From Flavobacterium sp. UBA2787 (GTDB lineage Bacteria; Bacteroidota; Bacteroidia; Flavobacteriales; Flavobacteriaceae), in the NCBI GenBank assembly GCA_002352205.1, contig DEHZ01000005.1, positions 186,001 to 250,000 of the forward strand: 64,000 bases of DNA. The letters run 5' to 3'. The first letter of the stretch is position 1. Each line of letters starts with the position of its first letter. The position numbers were made by a program, and so were the translations under genes. Below the pieces are notes generated by a model. The model did not search any database, was not told the DNA's origin, and saw nothing but the letters and a program-made list of their open reading frames with translations. Positions 1 to 8,248 of this stretch are shown here, piece after piece.

Positions 1-20
1 GTGTGGATTCTAAATTTTTT

Positions 21-100
21 AATGGAACGCGGATTTTTGTAGTTGACGTAGCTTAGCTATTTTTTTTCTCACAGAAATCACAGAAAACACAGAGGATTTT
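21..100. repeat. Degenerate copy of interspersed repeat family A
   Basis: The stretch begins with AATGGAACGCGGATTTT and contains GCTTAGCTAT and a run of CACAGAAA-like units. It matches the better copies at 922-1030 and 2298-2409 only in part. It lies directly upstream of recO and is non-coding. Function unknown. Confidence 0.4.
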
Positions 101-170
101 CAAGTCTCTTTTTTAAATTTAAGGCTGAAAGACTTTTGGAAACCTACTTCATAACGTTTACTTTTACAGC

Positions 171-884
171 ATGCAAGTCAAAACCAAAGCCATCGTTATT
201 TCAACCTTAAAATATCAGGAAAAATCCCTGATTGTGAAGTGTTTGACACGAACGGATGGATTAAAGAGTTATTTTGTGCCTAATGCGTTTTCGGCTCGCA
301 AGAGTCAACAGAAAATTGGATATTTTCAGCCGTTGACGTTGTTGGAAATTGAGGCGACGCACAAAAATCAAGGCAAGCTGGAGTACTTTAAGGAAATTAG
401 AATCAGTCAGCCGTTTGTGAGTTTGCATAATGATATTGTCAAAAGTTCGATGGCTCTTTTTCTGTCGGAAGTGTTGCATCATTGCATCAAAGAAGAAGAA
501 AAAAACGAGGCTTTTTTTGATTATTTAGAAACGGCTTTGCTGTGGTTGGATGGCCACGATGAAGTGGTCAATTTTCACTTGATTTTATTGTTGGGAATGA
601 CTCGTTTTTTAGGATTTTATCCCGATGTGTCGCAAACAGACGCTACTTTTTTTGAATTGACAGAAGGCGTTTTTACGAACTATCACGGCATCAGTTGCCT
701 TTCGGAACACGAAACGATTTTATTTAAAAAATTGATTGAATTAAAATTCAACAGCGAATCAAAATGCTTTGTTGCTGCTGAACGACAGGTTTTACTTAAA
801 ATTCTGTTGGATTATTATGCGTTTCATTTGGATGGGTTTAAGAGGCCGAAGTCGTTGGAGGTGTTGGGGGAGGTGTTTTCATGA
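171..884 (+). CDS. recO: DNA repair protein RecO
   Basis: The 237-residue product has the length and layout of RecO, which loads RecA with RecF and RecR at gaps and anneals single strands. The N-terminal OB-fold region (about residues 1-80) opens with MQVKTKAIVISTLKYQEKS, the usual RecO pattern of a strand followed by a 'Y.E.S.I' turn. The rest is the helical C-terminal domain. I do not see the two CxxC pairs of zinc-containing RecO proteins; only scattered cysteines are present. ATG at 171 is the only sensible start. The gene stands alone between repeat-rich intergenic regions, so it is probably transcribed by itself. Confidence 0.9.
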   Translation: MQVKTKAIVISTLKYQEKSLIVKCLTRTDGLKSYFVPNAFSARKSQQKIGYFQPLTLLEIEATHKNQGKLEYFKEIRISQPFVSLHNDIVKSSMALFLSEVLHHCIKEEEKNEAFFDYLETALLWLDGHDEVVNFHLILLLGMTRFLGFYPDVSQTDATFFELTEGVFTNYHGISCLSEHETILFKKLIELKFNSESKCFVAAERQVLLKILLDYYAFHLDGFKRPKSLEVLGEVFS

Positions 885-921
885 TGAGTTGCTGAGGTTT
901 TTTAACTACAAATGGCACAAA

Positions 922-1030
922 GACGCTTCGCTTTTTTAATGGAACACGGATTTTGCTGATTAGCTATCGCTAACCGCTGATTTTCACAGATTTGATAGCT
1001 TCTCTATAATAGATTTTCACGGATTTATTA
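922..1030. repeat. Interspersed repeat family A, good copy
   Basis: Contains ACGCTTCGCTTTTTTAATGG, then a CACGGATT block, GATTAGCTATCGCTAA, CGCTGATTTTCACAG and a near-mirror ATTTGATAGCTTCTCTATAAT. The same order of blocks recurs at 2298-2409. GATTAGCTATCGCTAA and GATAGCTTCTCTAT are themselves short imperfect palindromes. It fills the gap between recO and the terminator of the AraC-type gene. No coding potential seen. Confidence 0.6.
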
Positions 1031-1052
1031 CTAGTAAAATAAATAATCTTTT

Positions 1053-1086
1053 ATAAAAACAAAAAAACACCCAATCAAGGATGTTT
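1053..1086 (-). terminator. Rho-independent terminator of the AraC-type gene
   Basis: Read on the minus strand, AACATCC and GGGTGTT pair (with one U-G wobble) around a TTGATT loop, followed by a T-rich tract. It lies just beyond the stop of the 1104-1664 gene. Confidence 0.65.
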
Positions 1087-1103
1087 TACTATTTTTTAAT
1101 GAA

Positions 1104-1664
1104 TTAAATATTCTCCAAATTTTTATTCCTTTTATACTTCATCTGTTTGAAAAAAGAGGGAGAAAGTCCGGTAATCTTTTTAAATTGATTGGACAAATGG
1201 GCAACACTACTGTAATTTAACATAAAAGCGATTTCGGTTAAATTCAATTCATCATACAACAACAACTCTTTTACACGCTCAATTTTGTGCATAATAATAT
1301 AGTGTTGAATGGTAATTCCTTTGACTTCCGAAAAAATATTAGACAAATAGGTATAATCATGATGTAATTTTTCACTTATATAATCGGAATAATTCACTTT
1401 CGGAATTTCATCAGTATAGTGAACCATCTCAACAATCACATTTTTTATCCGTTCAATTAAAATAGCTCTTTTGTCATCTAATAATTCCAGCCCGGACTTG
1501 GCTAAATTCTCTCTCAACAACTCCCATCTTTCGGGTGAGATTTCACCCAAAATTTCAACCACACCTAAATCGATATTAAGATAGTCTAAGTTCAATTTTT
1601 TCAATTCTTCTCTAACCATCATTTTGCAACGAAGACTAATCATGTATTTGATATACAGAATCAT
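1104..1664 (-). CDS. AraC-family HTH regulator without its own sensor domain
   Basis: This 186-residue protein ends in a double helix-turn-helix of the AraC type: about residues 104-122 (DYTYLSNIFSEVKG) and 141-162 (NLTEIAFMLNYSSVAHLSNQ), followed by the family's FKKITGLSPSFFK block. The first 100 residues are not a cupin sensor. They start with an LYIKYMISLRCK stretch that I recall from a recurring Bacteroidetes subfamily, which is why I keep the upstream start. A small cupin gene lies 48 nt upstream on the same strand, so sensor and DNA-binding parts may be encoded separately. A terminator follows at 1053-1086. The target genes are not evident. Confidence 0.8.
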   Translation of the reverse strand: MILYIKYMISLRCKMMVREELKKLNLDYLNIDLGVVEILGEISPERWELLRENLAKSGLELLDDKRAILIERIKNVIVEMVHYTDEIPKVNYSDYISEKLHHDYTYLSNIFSEVKGITIQHYIIMHKIERVKELLLYDELNLTEIAFMLNYSSVAHLSNQFKKITGLSPSFFKQMKYKRNKNLENI

Positions 1665-1712
1665 AGTTGTTTAATTTTTATCAGCAACAGTAGCGTTGCT
1701 GAGTGTGCTCAT

Positions 1713-2066
1713 TTAATCTTCATAACCACTTTTTATTACGGTTGATATCATTTTAAATTGTTCATTGGCATTGAAATGATGCTTTGAATGGGCGGGAATT
1801 ACAATTCCATCTCCAAGCTTTAACATAAGTTTTTTACCTTCTAATGTTAATTCGGCCACACCATCAATGATTTGAATGTACATATCAAACGGTGATGTTT
1901 TTTCATCTAATTCTTCGCCGGCATCAAACGAGGAAACGGTTACATTTCCGGTTGTTTTTTTTATAATTGTTCTGCTCACCACGGCATTTTTCATATATTC
2001 TATAATCTCAACTACAATATGAATTTTGGCTTTTTCTAATTCTAAATTGTCATTCGGTTTTTTCAT
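1713..2066 (-). CDS. Small single-domain cupin protein
   Basis: The 117 residues have a cupin-like pattern: 'FDMYIQIIDGVAELTLEGK', then 'LKLGDGIVIPAHSKHHF', the second motif holding GDGIVIPAHSKH with two histidines. Cupins bind metals or small molecules, and stand-alone ones often act as sensors or as small isomerases. It is the first gene of a two-gene minus-strand unit with the AraC-type regulator downstream (48 nt gap), which suggests it feeds that regulator or is co-regulated with it. No signal peptide, so cytoplasmic. Ligand unknown. Confidence 0.75.
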   Translation of the reverse strand: MKKPNDNLELEKAKIHIVVEIIEYMKNAVVSRTIIKKTTGNVTVSSFDAGEELDEKTSPFDMYIQIIDGVAELTLEGKKLMLKLGDGIVIPAHSKHHFNANEQFKMISTVIKSGYED

Positions 2067-2297
2067 CTTATTTTGAATAATTTTTTTGTTGACTTACAGT
2101 ATTATTCCTATACAAAGGTCGACTATATTTTATCTATATGATTACAATTAATTGATTATTAATTGTATAATTACCATTTAAAGGTATAATTACCTGAAGA
2201 ATACATCTTTTCTTATCAAATTACTTTGGATAATCTTACTTCGGATACTATTTTTAACCCAAAAAAACGATTTTGAGAAGAAAAGGAGACAATCAAA

Positions 2298-2409
2298 ACG
2301 CTTCACTTTGTCTAATGGAACACGGATTAAACAGATTAGCTATCGCTAAACGCTGATTTTCACAGATTTGATAGCTTCGCTATAATGAATTGAAGCGGAT
2401 TTATTACCG
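2298..2409. repeat. Interspersed repeat family A, good copy
   Basis: Same block order as 922-1030: ACGCTTCACTTTGTC, AATGGAACACGGATT, GATTAGCTATCGCTAA, CGCTGATTTTCACAG, ATTTGATAGCTTCGCTATAAT. It lies in the 505-base gap (2067-2571) between the cupin gene and ileS. Apart from this copy and the TTGACACA repeat at 2461-2510, I see nothing in that gap. Confidence 0.6.
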
Positions 2410-2460
2410 CAAATTTAGCAGTCATTTCAACGTCAAATTATAATCTCTAAGCACATACAA

Positions 2461-2510
2461 TTGACTCATCACCAATTGACACATTGACACATTGACTCAT
2501 TGACTCATTA
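2461..2510. repeat. TTGACACA-type repeat cluster upstream of ileS
   Basis: Six to seven tandem units resembling TTGACACA or TTGACTCA are packed into about 50 bases, ending about 60 bases before the ileS start. Related clusters occur at 19331, 20545, 20661, 21124, 22691 and 62011. Confidence 0.6.
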
Positions 2511-2571
2511 TATTACCATATTATCTCAAAAATCATTACTTTCGCAAATTGATTTTTTAGAACGCGAGACT

Positions 2572-5500
2572 ATGAGCACGAAATTCACTGAATACAAAGG
2601 ACTTGACTTGCCAACTGTGGCATCTGAAGTGCTTACTTATTGGAAGGAAAACCACATTTTTGAACAAAGCATCACCACCCGTGAAGGGCAACAACCGTAT
2701 GTGTTTTTTGAAGGACCTCCTTCGGCCAACGGTTTGCCGGGAATTCACCACGTGATGGCTCGTGCGATTAAAGATATTTTTTGCCGTTATAAAACCCAAA
2801 AAGGATTTCAAGTAAAACGAAAAGCCGGCTGGGATACACACGGTTTGCCGGTAGAATTAGGCACTGAAAAAGAATTAGGCATTACCAAAGAAGACATCGG
2901 AAAAACAATTTCGATTGAAGAATACAACGAAGCGTGTAAAAAAACCGTTATGCGTTACACCGACGTGTGGAACGACCTAACCGAAAAAATGGGTTATTGG
3001 GTCGATATGGAAGATCCGTATGTGACTTATAAATCCAAATACATGGAGTCGGTTTGGTGGTTGTTGAAACAGATTTATGATAAAGATTTGTTGTATAAAG
3101 GTTACACGATTCAACCGTATTCACCAAAAGCGGGAACAGGTTTATCTTCACACGAAGTGAATCAGCCCGGAAGTTATAGAGATGTGACCGATACAACGGT
3201 TGTGGCACAATTCAAAACAAAACCGGAAACATTACCGAACTTTCTACAAGGTTTTGGTGCTATTCATATTTTAGCTTGGACAACCACTCCTTGGACGTTG
3301 CCGAGTAATACGGCGTTAACGGTTGGACCTAAAATTGATTATGTTTTAGTAAAGACTTTTAACCAATATACCTATCAACCAACAAACGTTATTCTAGCTA
3401 AAAATTTAGTTGGTAAACAATTCGGAAAAGGATTTTTTGTTTCAACAGAAATTTCTGATTTTGAAAATTTCAAAGAAGGTGATAAAAACATTCCTTATCA
3501 AATTTTAACCGAATGCAAAGGTTCAGATTTAGTCGGAATTCGCTACGAACAATTAATGCCATTGGTTTTACCTTATCAAAACCCGGAAAATGCATTTAGG
3601 GTAATTTCAGGTGATTTTGTGACGACTGAAGATGGAACCGGAATTGTTCACACCGCTCCGACTTTTGGTGCCGATGATGCGAAAGTGGCCAAAGAAGCTA
3701 CACCGGAAGTTCCGCCAATGTTAGTGTTGGATGCAAACGGAAATCCTGTTCCTTTAGTTGATTTACAAGGAAAATTCATCCAAGGTTTAGGTGATTTATC
3801 CGGCAAATACGTTAAAAATGAATATTATGATGCCGGACAAGCACCGGAACGTTCTGCCGATGTTGAAATTGCCATTCAACTAAAAGAGGAAAATAAAGCA
3901 TTTAAAGTTGAAAAATACGTTCACAGTTATCCGCACAGTTGGCGAACTGATGAACCGTTGTTATATTATCCGTTAGATTCTTGGTTCATCAAAGTAACCG
4001 AAATCAAAGACAGAATGTTCGATTTGAACGATACCATCAACTGGAAGCCAAAAGCAACCGGCGAAGGTCGTTTCGGAAACTGGTTAAAAAACGCCAACGA
4101 CTGGAATTTATCCCGTTCACGGTATTGGGGAATTCCGTTACCAATTTGGCGAACAGAAGACAAAACCGAAGAAGTTTTAATTGGATCGGTTGAAGAACTG
4201 TATTACGCCATTGAAAAATCGGTTGAAGCAGGTTTCCAAAAAGAAAATCCGTTCAAAGGTTTTGAAATTGGTAATATGAGCGAAGAAAACTATGATTTAG
4301 TTGATTTGCATAAAAATGTGGTCGATGCCATCACATTAGTTTCCAAATCAGGAAAACCAATGAAACGGGAAGCCGATTTAATTGACGTTTGGTTCGACTC
4401 TGGTGCGATGCCTTATGCTCAATGGCATTATCCTTTTGAAAACAAAGAAAAAATTGATGAAGGAAAAGATTTTCCGGCTGATTTTATTGCCGAAGGTGTT
4501 GACCAAACGCGTGGATGGTTTTATACTTTACACGCAATCGGAACCTTAGTTTTTGATAAAGTTGCGTATAAAAATGTGGTTTCCAATGGATTAGTGTTAG
4601 ACAAAAACGGACAAAAAATGTCCAAACGTCTCGGAAACGCCGTTGATCCATTTACCACTTTAGCCGAATACGGTCCGGATGCCACACGTTGGTATATGAT
4701 TGCCAATGCGAATCCGTGGGATAATTTAAAGTTTGATATTGAAGGTGTTGCCGAAGTCAGACGAAAGTTTTTCGGCACATTATATAATACCTATTCCTTC
4801 TTTTCGTTGTATGCGAACATAGATGGATTCACGTATAAAGAAGAAGAAGTTCCATTAACTGAAAGACCTGAAATTGACCGTTGGATTTTATCCGAATTGC
4901 AAACGTTGGTTCAATTGGTGGATGAAAGTTATGCTGATTACGAACCAACAAGAGCGGCGAGAGCGATTTCCGACTTTGTTCAGGAGAATTTAAGTAACTG
5001 GTACGTTCGTTTATGCCGAAGAAGATTTTGGAAAGGCGACTACGGTACCGATAAAATTGCCGCGTATCAAACCTTATATACGTGTTTAATTACGGTTGCT
5101 AAATTATCAGCTCCAATCGCTCCTTTCTTTATGGATAGGCTTTACAGAGATTTAACACAGGCAACACATTCAGAAAATTTTGACAGCGTACATTTGGCCG
5201 ATTTCCCGAATTATGTTGAAAAATATGTTGATAAATCGTTGGAGAGTAAAATGATGAAAGCACAAACGGTTTCGTCGTTGGTTTTATCACTTCGTAAGAA
5301 GGAGATGATTAAGGTACGTCAACCATTGCAAAAGGTAATGATTCCGATACTTGACGAAAATCAGCGTGCAGAAATTGAAGCAGTTTCCGACCTGATAAAA
5401 GCCGAAGTAAACGTGAAAGAAGTGGTGTTATTGGATGATGCTTCCGGTGTTTTAGTAAAGCAAATCAAGCCTAATTTTAAAGCTTTAGGCCCTCGTTTCG

Positions 5501-5973
5501 GAAAAGATATGGGGTTGATTGCCAAAGAGATACAGGGATTTTCGCAGGAGCAAATTAATGAATTAGATCGAGAAGGTAGCTGTACGCTTGTTATTTCGGG
5601 AAATTCAATAACTTTAACACAAGATGATGTGGAGATTTCATCGCAAGATATCCCGGGTTGGTTGGTTGCCAATGCAAACGGAATTACGGTTGCTTTAGAC
5701 ATTACCATATCGGATGAATTGCGAAAAGAAGGGATTGCCAGAGAGTTAGTCAATCGCATTCAAAACCTTAGAAAGGACAGTGGTTTTGAAGTTACTGATA
5801 AAATAAAAGTTCAATTGATGAGAAATGGTGTTTTAGAGGAAGCCATAATCGCAAATGAAACGTATATAAAGTCCGAAACGTTAACCGAATTGCTCGTTTT
5901 TGAAGACCATCTCGAAAATGGTACGGAAATTGAGTTTGATGATATAAAAACACTAATAATAATTTCAAAATAG
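2572..5973 (+). CDS. ileS: Isoleucyl-tRNA synthetase
   Basis: This 1133-residue class I synthetase charges tRNA-Ile with isoleucine in the cytoplasm. The HIGH-equivalent signature is at residues 49-60 (PPSANGLPGIHH) and the KMSKS-equivalent at 682-686 reads KMSKR. The editing domain lies between them and the anticodon-binding region after about residue 780. The PPSANGLPGIHH form, the KMSKR variant and the lack of a C-terminal Cys4 zinc module resemble the eukaryote-like IleRS branch, which includes mupirocin-tolerant enzymes; that is inference. I take ATG 2572 (MSTKFTEYKG), not the in-frame ATG at 2500, because the upstream 24 codons overlap repeat sequence. The DksA-like gene follows after 6 nt. 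Confidence 0.97.
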   Translation: MSTKFTEYKGLDLPTVASEVLTYWKENHIFEQSITTREGQQPYVFFEGPPSANGLPGIHHVMARAIKDIFCRYKTQKGFQVKRKAGWDTHGLPVELGTEKELGITKEDIGKTISIEEYNEACKKTVMRYTDVWNDLTEKMGYWVDMEDPYVTYKSKYMESVWWLLKQIYDKDLLYKGYTIQPYSPKAGTGLSSHEVNQPGSYRDVTDTTVVAQFKTKPETLPNFLQGFGAIHILAWTTTPWTLPSNTALTVGPKIDYVLVKTFNQYTYQPTNVILAKNLVGKQFGKGFFVSTEISDFENFKEGDKNIPYQILTECKGSDLVGIRYEQLMPLVLPYQNPENAFRVISGDFVTTEDGTGIVHTAPTFGADDAKVAKEATPEVPPMLVLDANGNPVPLVDLQGKFIQGLGDLSGKYVKNEYYDAGQAPERSADVEIAIQLKEENKAFKVEKYVHSYPHSWRTDEPLLYYPLDSWFIKVTEIKDRMFDLNDTINWKPKATGEGRFGNWLKNANDWNLSRSRYWGIPLPIWRTEDKTEEVLIGSVEELYYAIEKSVEAGFQKENPFKGFEIGNMSEENYDLVDLHKNVVDAITLVSKSGKPMKREADLIDVWFDSGAMPYAQWHYPFENKEKIDEGKDFPADFIAEGVDQTRGWFYTLHAIGTLVFDKVAYKNVVSNGLVLDKNGQKMSKRLGNAVDPFTTLAEYGPDATRWYMIANANPWDNLKFDIEGVAEVRRKFFGTLYNTYSFFSLYANIDGFTYKEEEVPLTERPEIDRWILSELQTLVQLVDESYADYEPTRAARAISDFVQENLSNWYVRLCRRRFWKGDYGTDKIAAYQTLYTCLITVAKLSAPIAPFFMDRLYRDLTQATHSENFDSVHLADFPNYVEKYVDKSLESKMMKAQTVSSLVLSLRKKEMIKVRQPLQKVMIPILDENQRAEIEAVSDLIKAEVNVKEVVLLDDASGVLVKQIKPNFKALGPRFGKDMGLIAKEIQGFSQEQINELDREGSCTLVISGNSITLTQDDVEISSQDIPGWLVANANGITVALDITISDELRKEGIARELVNRIQNLRKDSGFEVTDKIKVQLMRNGVLEEAIIANETYIKSETLTELLVFEDHLENGTEIEFDDIKTLIIISK

Positions 5974-5979
5974 ATTAAT

Positions 5980-6360
5980 ATGACAGATGAAGTAGTACGA
6001 TTCTCAGAAGCCGATTTGGCTGAGTTCAAAGAAATTATCCTAAAAAAAATTGAGAAAGCTCAAAACGATTTGGAACTAATCAAAAGTGCCTATATGAATG
6101 ATTTGAATAACGGAACCGATGATACATCGCCAACGTTCAAAGCATTTGAAGAAGGTAGCGAAACAATGAGCAAGGAAGCCAACTCACAATTAGCTATTCG
6201 TCAAGAAAAGTTTATCCGCGATTTAAAGAATGCTCTTTTTAGAGTAGAAAACAAAACGTATGGCGTTTGCAAAGTAACGGGTAAATTAATTTCAAAAGAA
6301 CGTTTGAAATTGGTTCCACATGCTACGATGAGTATTGAAGCGAAGAATATGCAACGATAA
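5980..6360 (+). CDS. DksA/TraR-family protein with degenerate zinc finger
   Basis: The 126 residues follow the DksA/TraR layout: an N-terminal helical hairpin (about 10-90) and a short C-terminal zinc-finger segment. In the family the finger has four cysteines. Here YGVCKVTGKLISKERL keeps only Cys97, the second position is Thr, and the usual late pair is absent (it ends ATMSIEAKNMQR). So the fold is recognisable but zinc binding is unlikely. Family members bind RNA polymerase in the secondary channel. It starts 6 nt after ileS and must be co-transcribed. In related genomes, as I recall, lspA usually follows; here lspA is 6 kb away. Confidence 0.85.
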   Translation: MTDEVVRFSEADLAEFKEIILKKIEKAQNDLELIKSAYMNDLNNGTDDTSPTFKAFEEGSETMSKEANSQLAIRQEKFIRDLKNALFRVENKTYGVCKVTGKLISKERLKLVPHATMSIEAKNMQR

Positions 6361-6369
6361 ATTTTCGAC

Positions 6370-6981
6370 ATGAAATACATTATAATTTTATTCCTGATGC
6401 CTTTATTTTTAGAGGCATCTGATTTTTATAAGGTAACCGTAACATTTGAAGACGGTACGGAGCAAAGAGGTTTTGCTGAATTTCCGTATGGAAATGATAG
6501 TAAATTAAAGTTCAGAACAGAACCAAAAGCTAAAACAGAAAAAATAAGTATTGACTTGGTTAAAGGTCTTTATTTTGATACGGATGATGGCGTAGGCATT
6601 CGTTATATTACAACCAAGACCTATTATCATGCGGGATTGACAGGAAAGTTAAAAGAGTCCGAAAAAGCTTGGCTAGGACTTTGTTATGAAGGAAAAAGCA
6701 AGCTTTATTATTCTTATACTACTGCTCAGGTTCCCCGCGGAAATATGATGCATACAATGACTATCAAAAATTACTTAATCATTAATGAAAAGTATGATTT
6801 GCCCTTGTTTATTTTTAGTGAGTGGATTGGTACACCTTCTTTTGCTATGGCAAAAGCCGAATTAAAAAGAAATATGAAAAATGATTGTCCGGAATTGGTT
6901 AAACTATTGGACAAAAAAGTGATTAAAGAAAAAGGCTATGCCTACATTGGTCAATTATATGATGAAAATTGTGGAAAATAG
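6370..6981 (+). CDS. Secreted protein of unknown function
   Basis: A 203-residue protein with an N-terminal signal peptide (MKYIIILFLMPLFLEAS). The mature part is a mixed alpha/beta sequence with alternating hydrophobic stretches such as KVTVTFEDGTEQRGFAEF. It has two late cysteines, in NDCPEL and DENCGK, that could pair. There is no lipobox. It begins 9 nt after the DksA-like gene and is probably read with ileS. It points toward the exosortase gene on the opposite strand. I do not recognise the family. Confidence 0.6.
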   Translation: MKYIIILFLMPLFLEASDFYKVTVTFEDGTEQRGFAEFPYGNDSKLKFRTEPKAKTEKISIDLVKGLYFDTDDGVGIRYITTKTYYHAGLTGKLKESEKAWLGLCYEGKSKLYYSYTTAQVPRGNMMHTMTIKNYLIINEKYDLPLFIFSEWIGTPSFAMAKAELKRNMKNDCPELVKLLDKKVIKEKGYAYIGQLYDENCGK

Positions 6982-7006
6982 ACATTAACTATTGGTTAAA
7001 AATGAA

Positions 7007-8248
7007 TTAGTTTTCAGAATCAATTCTTTTTACTTCGTTAATCAATCGAATCGGTTTGTTGTAAATTAATTTCATTAACATTACTTCGAGAAATGATGTA
7101 TATTTTTTGTTGCCACATTCATACCACCATAAAGATTCATATAAAACGGAATCTTTTTCCATTACATTAAACCATACTTTTTGAGTATCAACTAAAATTT
7201 CTTTAGCTTGAAGAATTTTGTAACCATCGCCTGTCCAACAAATAAGTGGTTTGTGCGATGGGGTTTTGATGTAAATTAGCTTTTCTTTTGTTTCAATTTT
7301 AAATACTTCGTCATTAACCCAATTTCCCTCTTTTAGGTTGTATTGTGAATCAATATCCGTAAGTAAATCATGATTTATTGGGTTTTTCATTTCAAAACTT
7401 GTCAAAAGAATAACTACGAAAGAGACAGCAATTGGAATGAGTTTTGGATTAAAATCGGATGTACTTATTTCTGCACTCTTTGGTTTGAAATATCGCATAA
7501 GAAATAGCATAGGAACAACTTGATATACAACAAAGCAAAACAATCCTATCGCATGATGAAGAAGGTTTTCTTCAGTGCATTTTAATAGAATCAAAGCAAT
7601 AATTCTGAAATAATTGGAAAGAACATTTAAAAGAATTACGATTAAACAGAAAAGTAAAATTTGAATTATTCCAAAATACCGATTTTGCTTTTTTTCTTCT
7701 ATTGTTAGTAGTATTGCTCCAGTAAGTAATCCGGTTTTAAACATCGACAATCCCATGCAAGCAGTATCGATTGTTATTCTTGCTCCGTTGATATAAAAAT
7801 TTACTCCTTCTACTTTATCAATTTCTATGAAAGTTTTTAACGTGTGATAGACAATATTACAGAGTGATTGTTTAATTTCTGAAGTTAAATGTTCGAAAAA
7901 CTTATTGAAAACGGCAGAAAACAATAGAATACAAATAAAAGCAATGAACGAAAATTTCTTAGTTAAACTATAATAAATCAAACAAATAAAAAAAGCAATC
8001 GATAGAAAATGAAGCGATTTTGTGTGGAGTCGGAAACTGATAAATTCAAACAAAATAATTAATCCAACAAGCCAATAACTAATTTTGATGTTGGTTTTTC
8101 TGCCACCAATAAAAAATAAAATTACAGAAAAAAATATCCCAAAAAAATCATTTGAAACGCCAAAACTAATCACCTCATAATTCAGCACCAATATAAAAAG
8201 GATGACGAGAATGGCAAACGCAATTTTATTTTGATATAAAAACTTCAT
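7007..8248 (-). CDS. Exosortase-family membrane transpeptidase (XrtN-like)
   Basis: This 413-residue membrane protein has about eight hydrophobic segments in its first 255 residues and a periplasmic tail. The exosortase/archaeosortase triad is visible: Cys164 in IDTACMGLSMF, Arg215 in NYFRIIALILL and His231 or His232 in LLHHAIGLFCF. Exosortases cut target proteins at a C-terminal PEP-like signal in the inner membrane. The gene directly downstream of a VIT-domain protein with exactly such a tail (zero spacing, 8248/8249) makes a dedicated one-enzyme, one-substrate pair. This fits the XrtN/VIT systems described in Bacteroidetes. XrtK/MSEP-CTERM is the main alternative, and I cannot separate them without profiles. 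Confidence 0.75.
   Translation of the reverse strand: MKFLYQNKIAFAILVILFILVLNYEVISFGVSNDFFGIFFSVILFFIGGRKTNIKISYWLVGLIILFEFISFRLHTKSLHFLSIAFFICLIYYSLTKKFSFIAFICILLFSAVFNKFFEHLTSEIKQSLCNIVYHTLKTFIEIDKVEGVNFYINGARITIDTACMGLSMFKTGLLTGAILLTIEEKKQNRYFGIIQILLFCLIVILLNVLSNYFRIIALILLKCTEENLLHHAIGLFCFVVYQVVPMLFLMRYFKPKSAEISTSDFNPKLIPIAVSFVVILLTSFEMKNPINHDLLTDIDSQYNLKEGNWVNDEVFKIETKEKLIYIKTPSHKPLICWTGDGYKILQAKEILVDTQKVWFNVMEKDSVLYESLWWYECGNKKYTSFLEVMLMKLIYNKPIRLINEVKRIDSEN

Noticed and set aside
2461..2510. TTGACACA clusters as a possible CRISPR array
   Set aside because: Units are 7-9 bases with no spacers of constant length and no cas genes.
2500..2571. Upstream 24-codon extension of ileS
   Set aside because: It lies in repeat sequence; the family's N-terminus matches the ATG at 2572.
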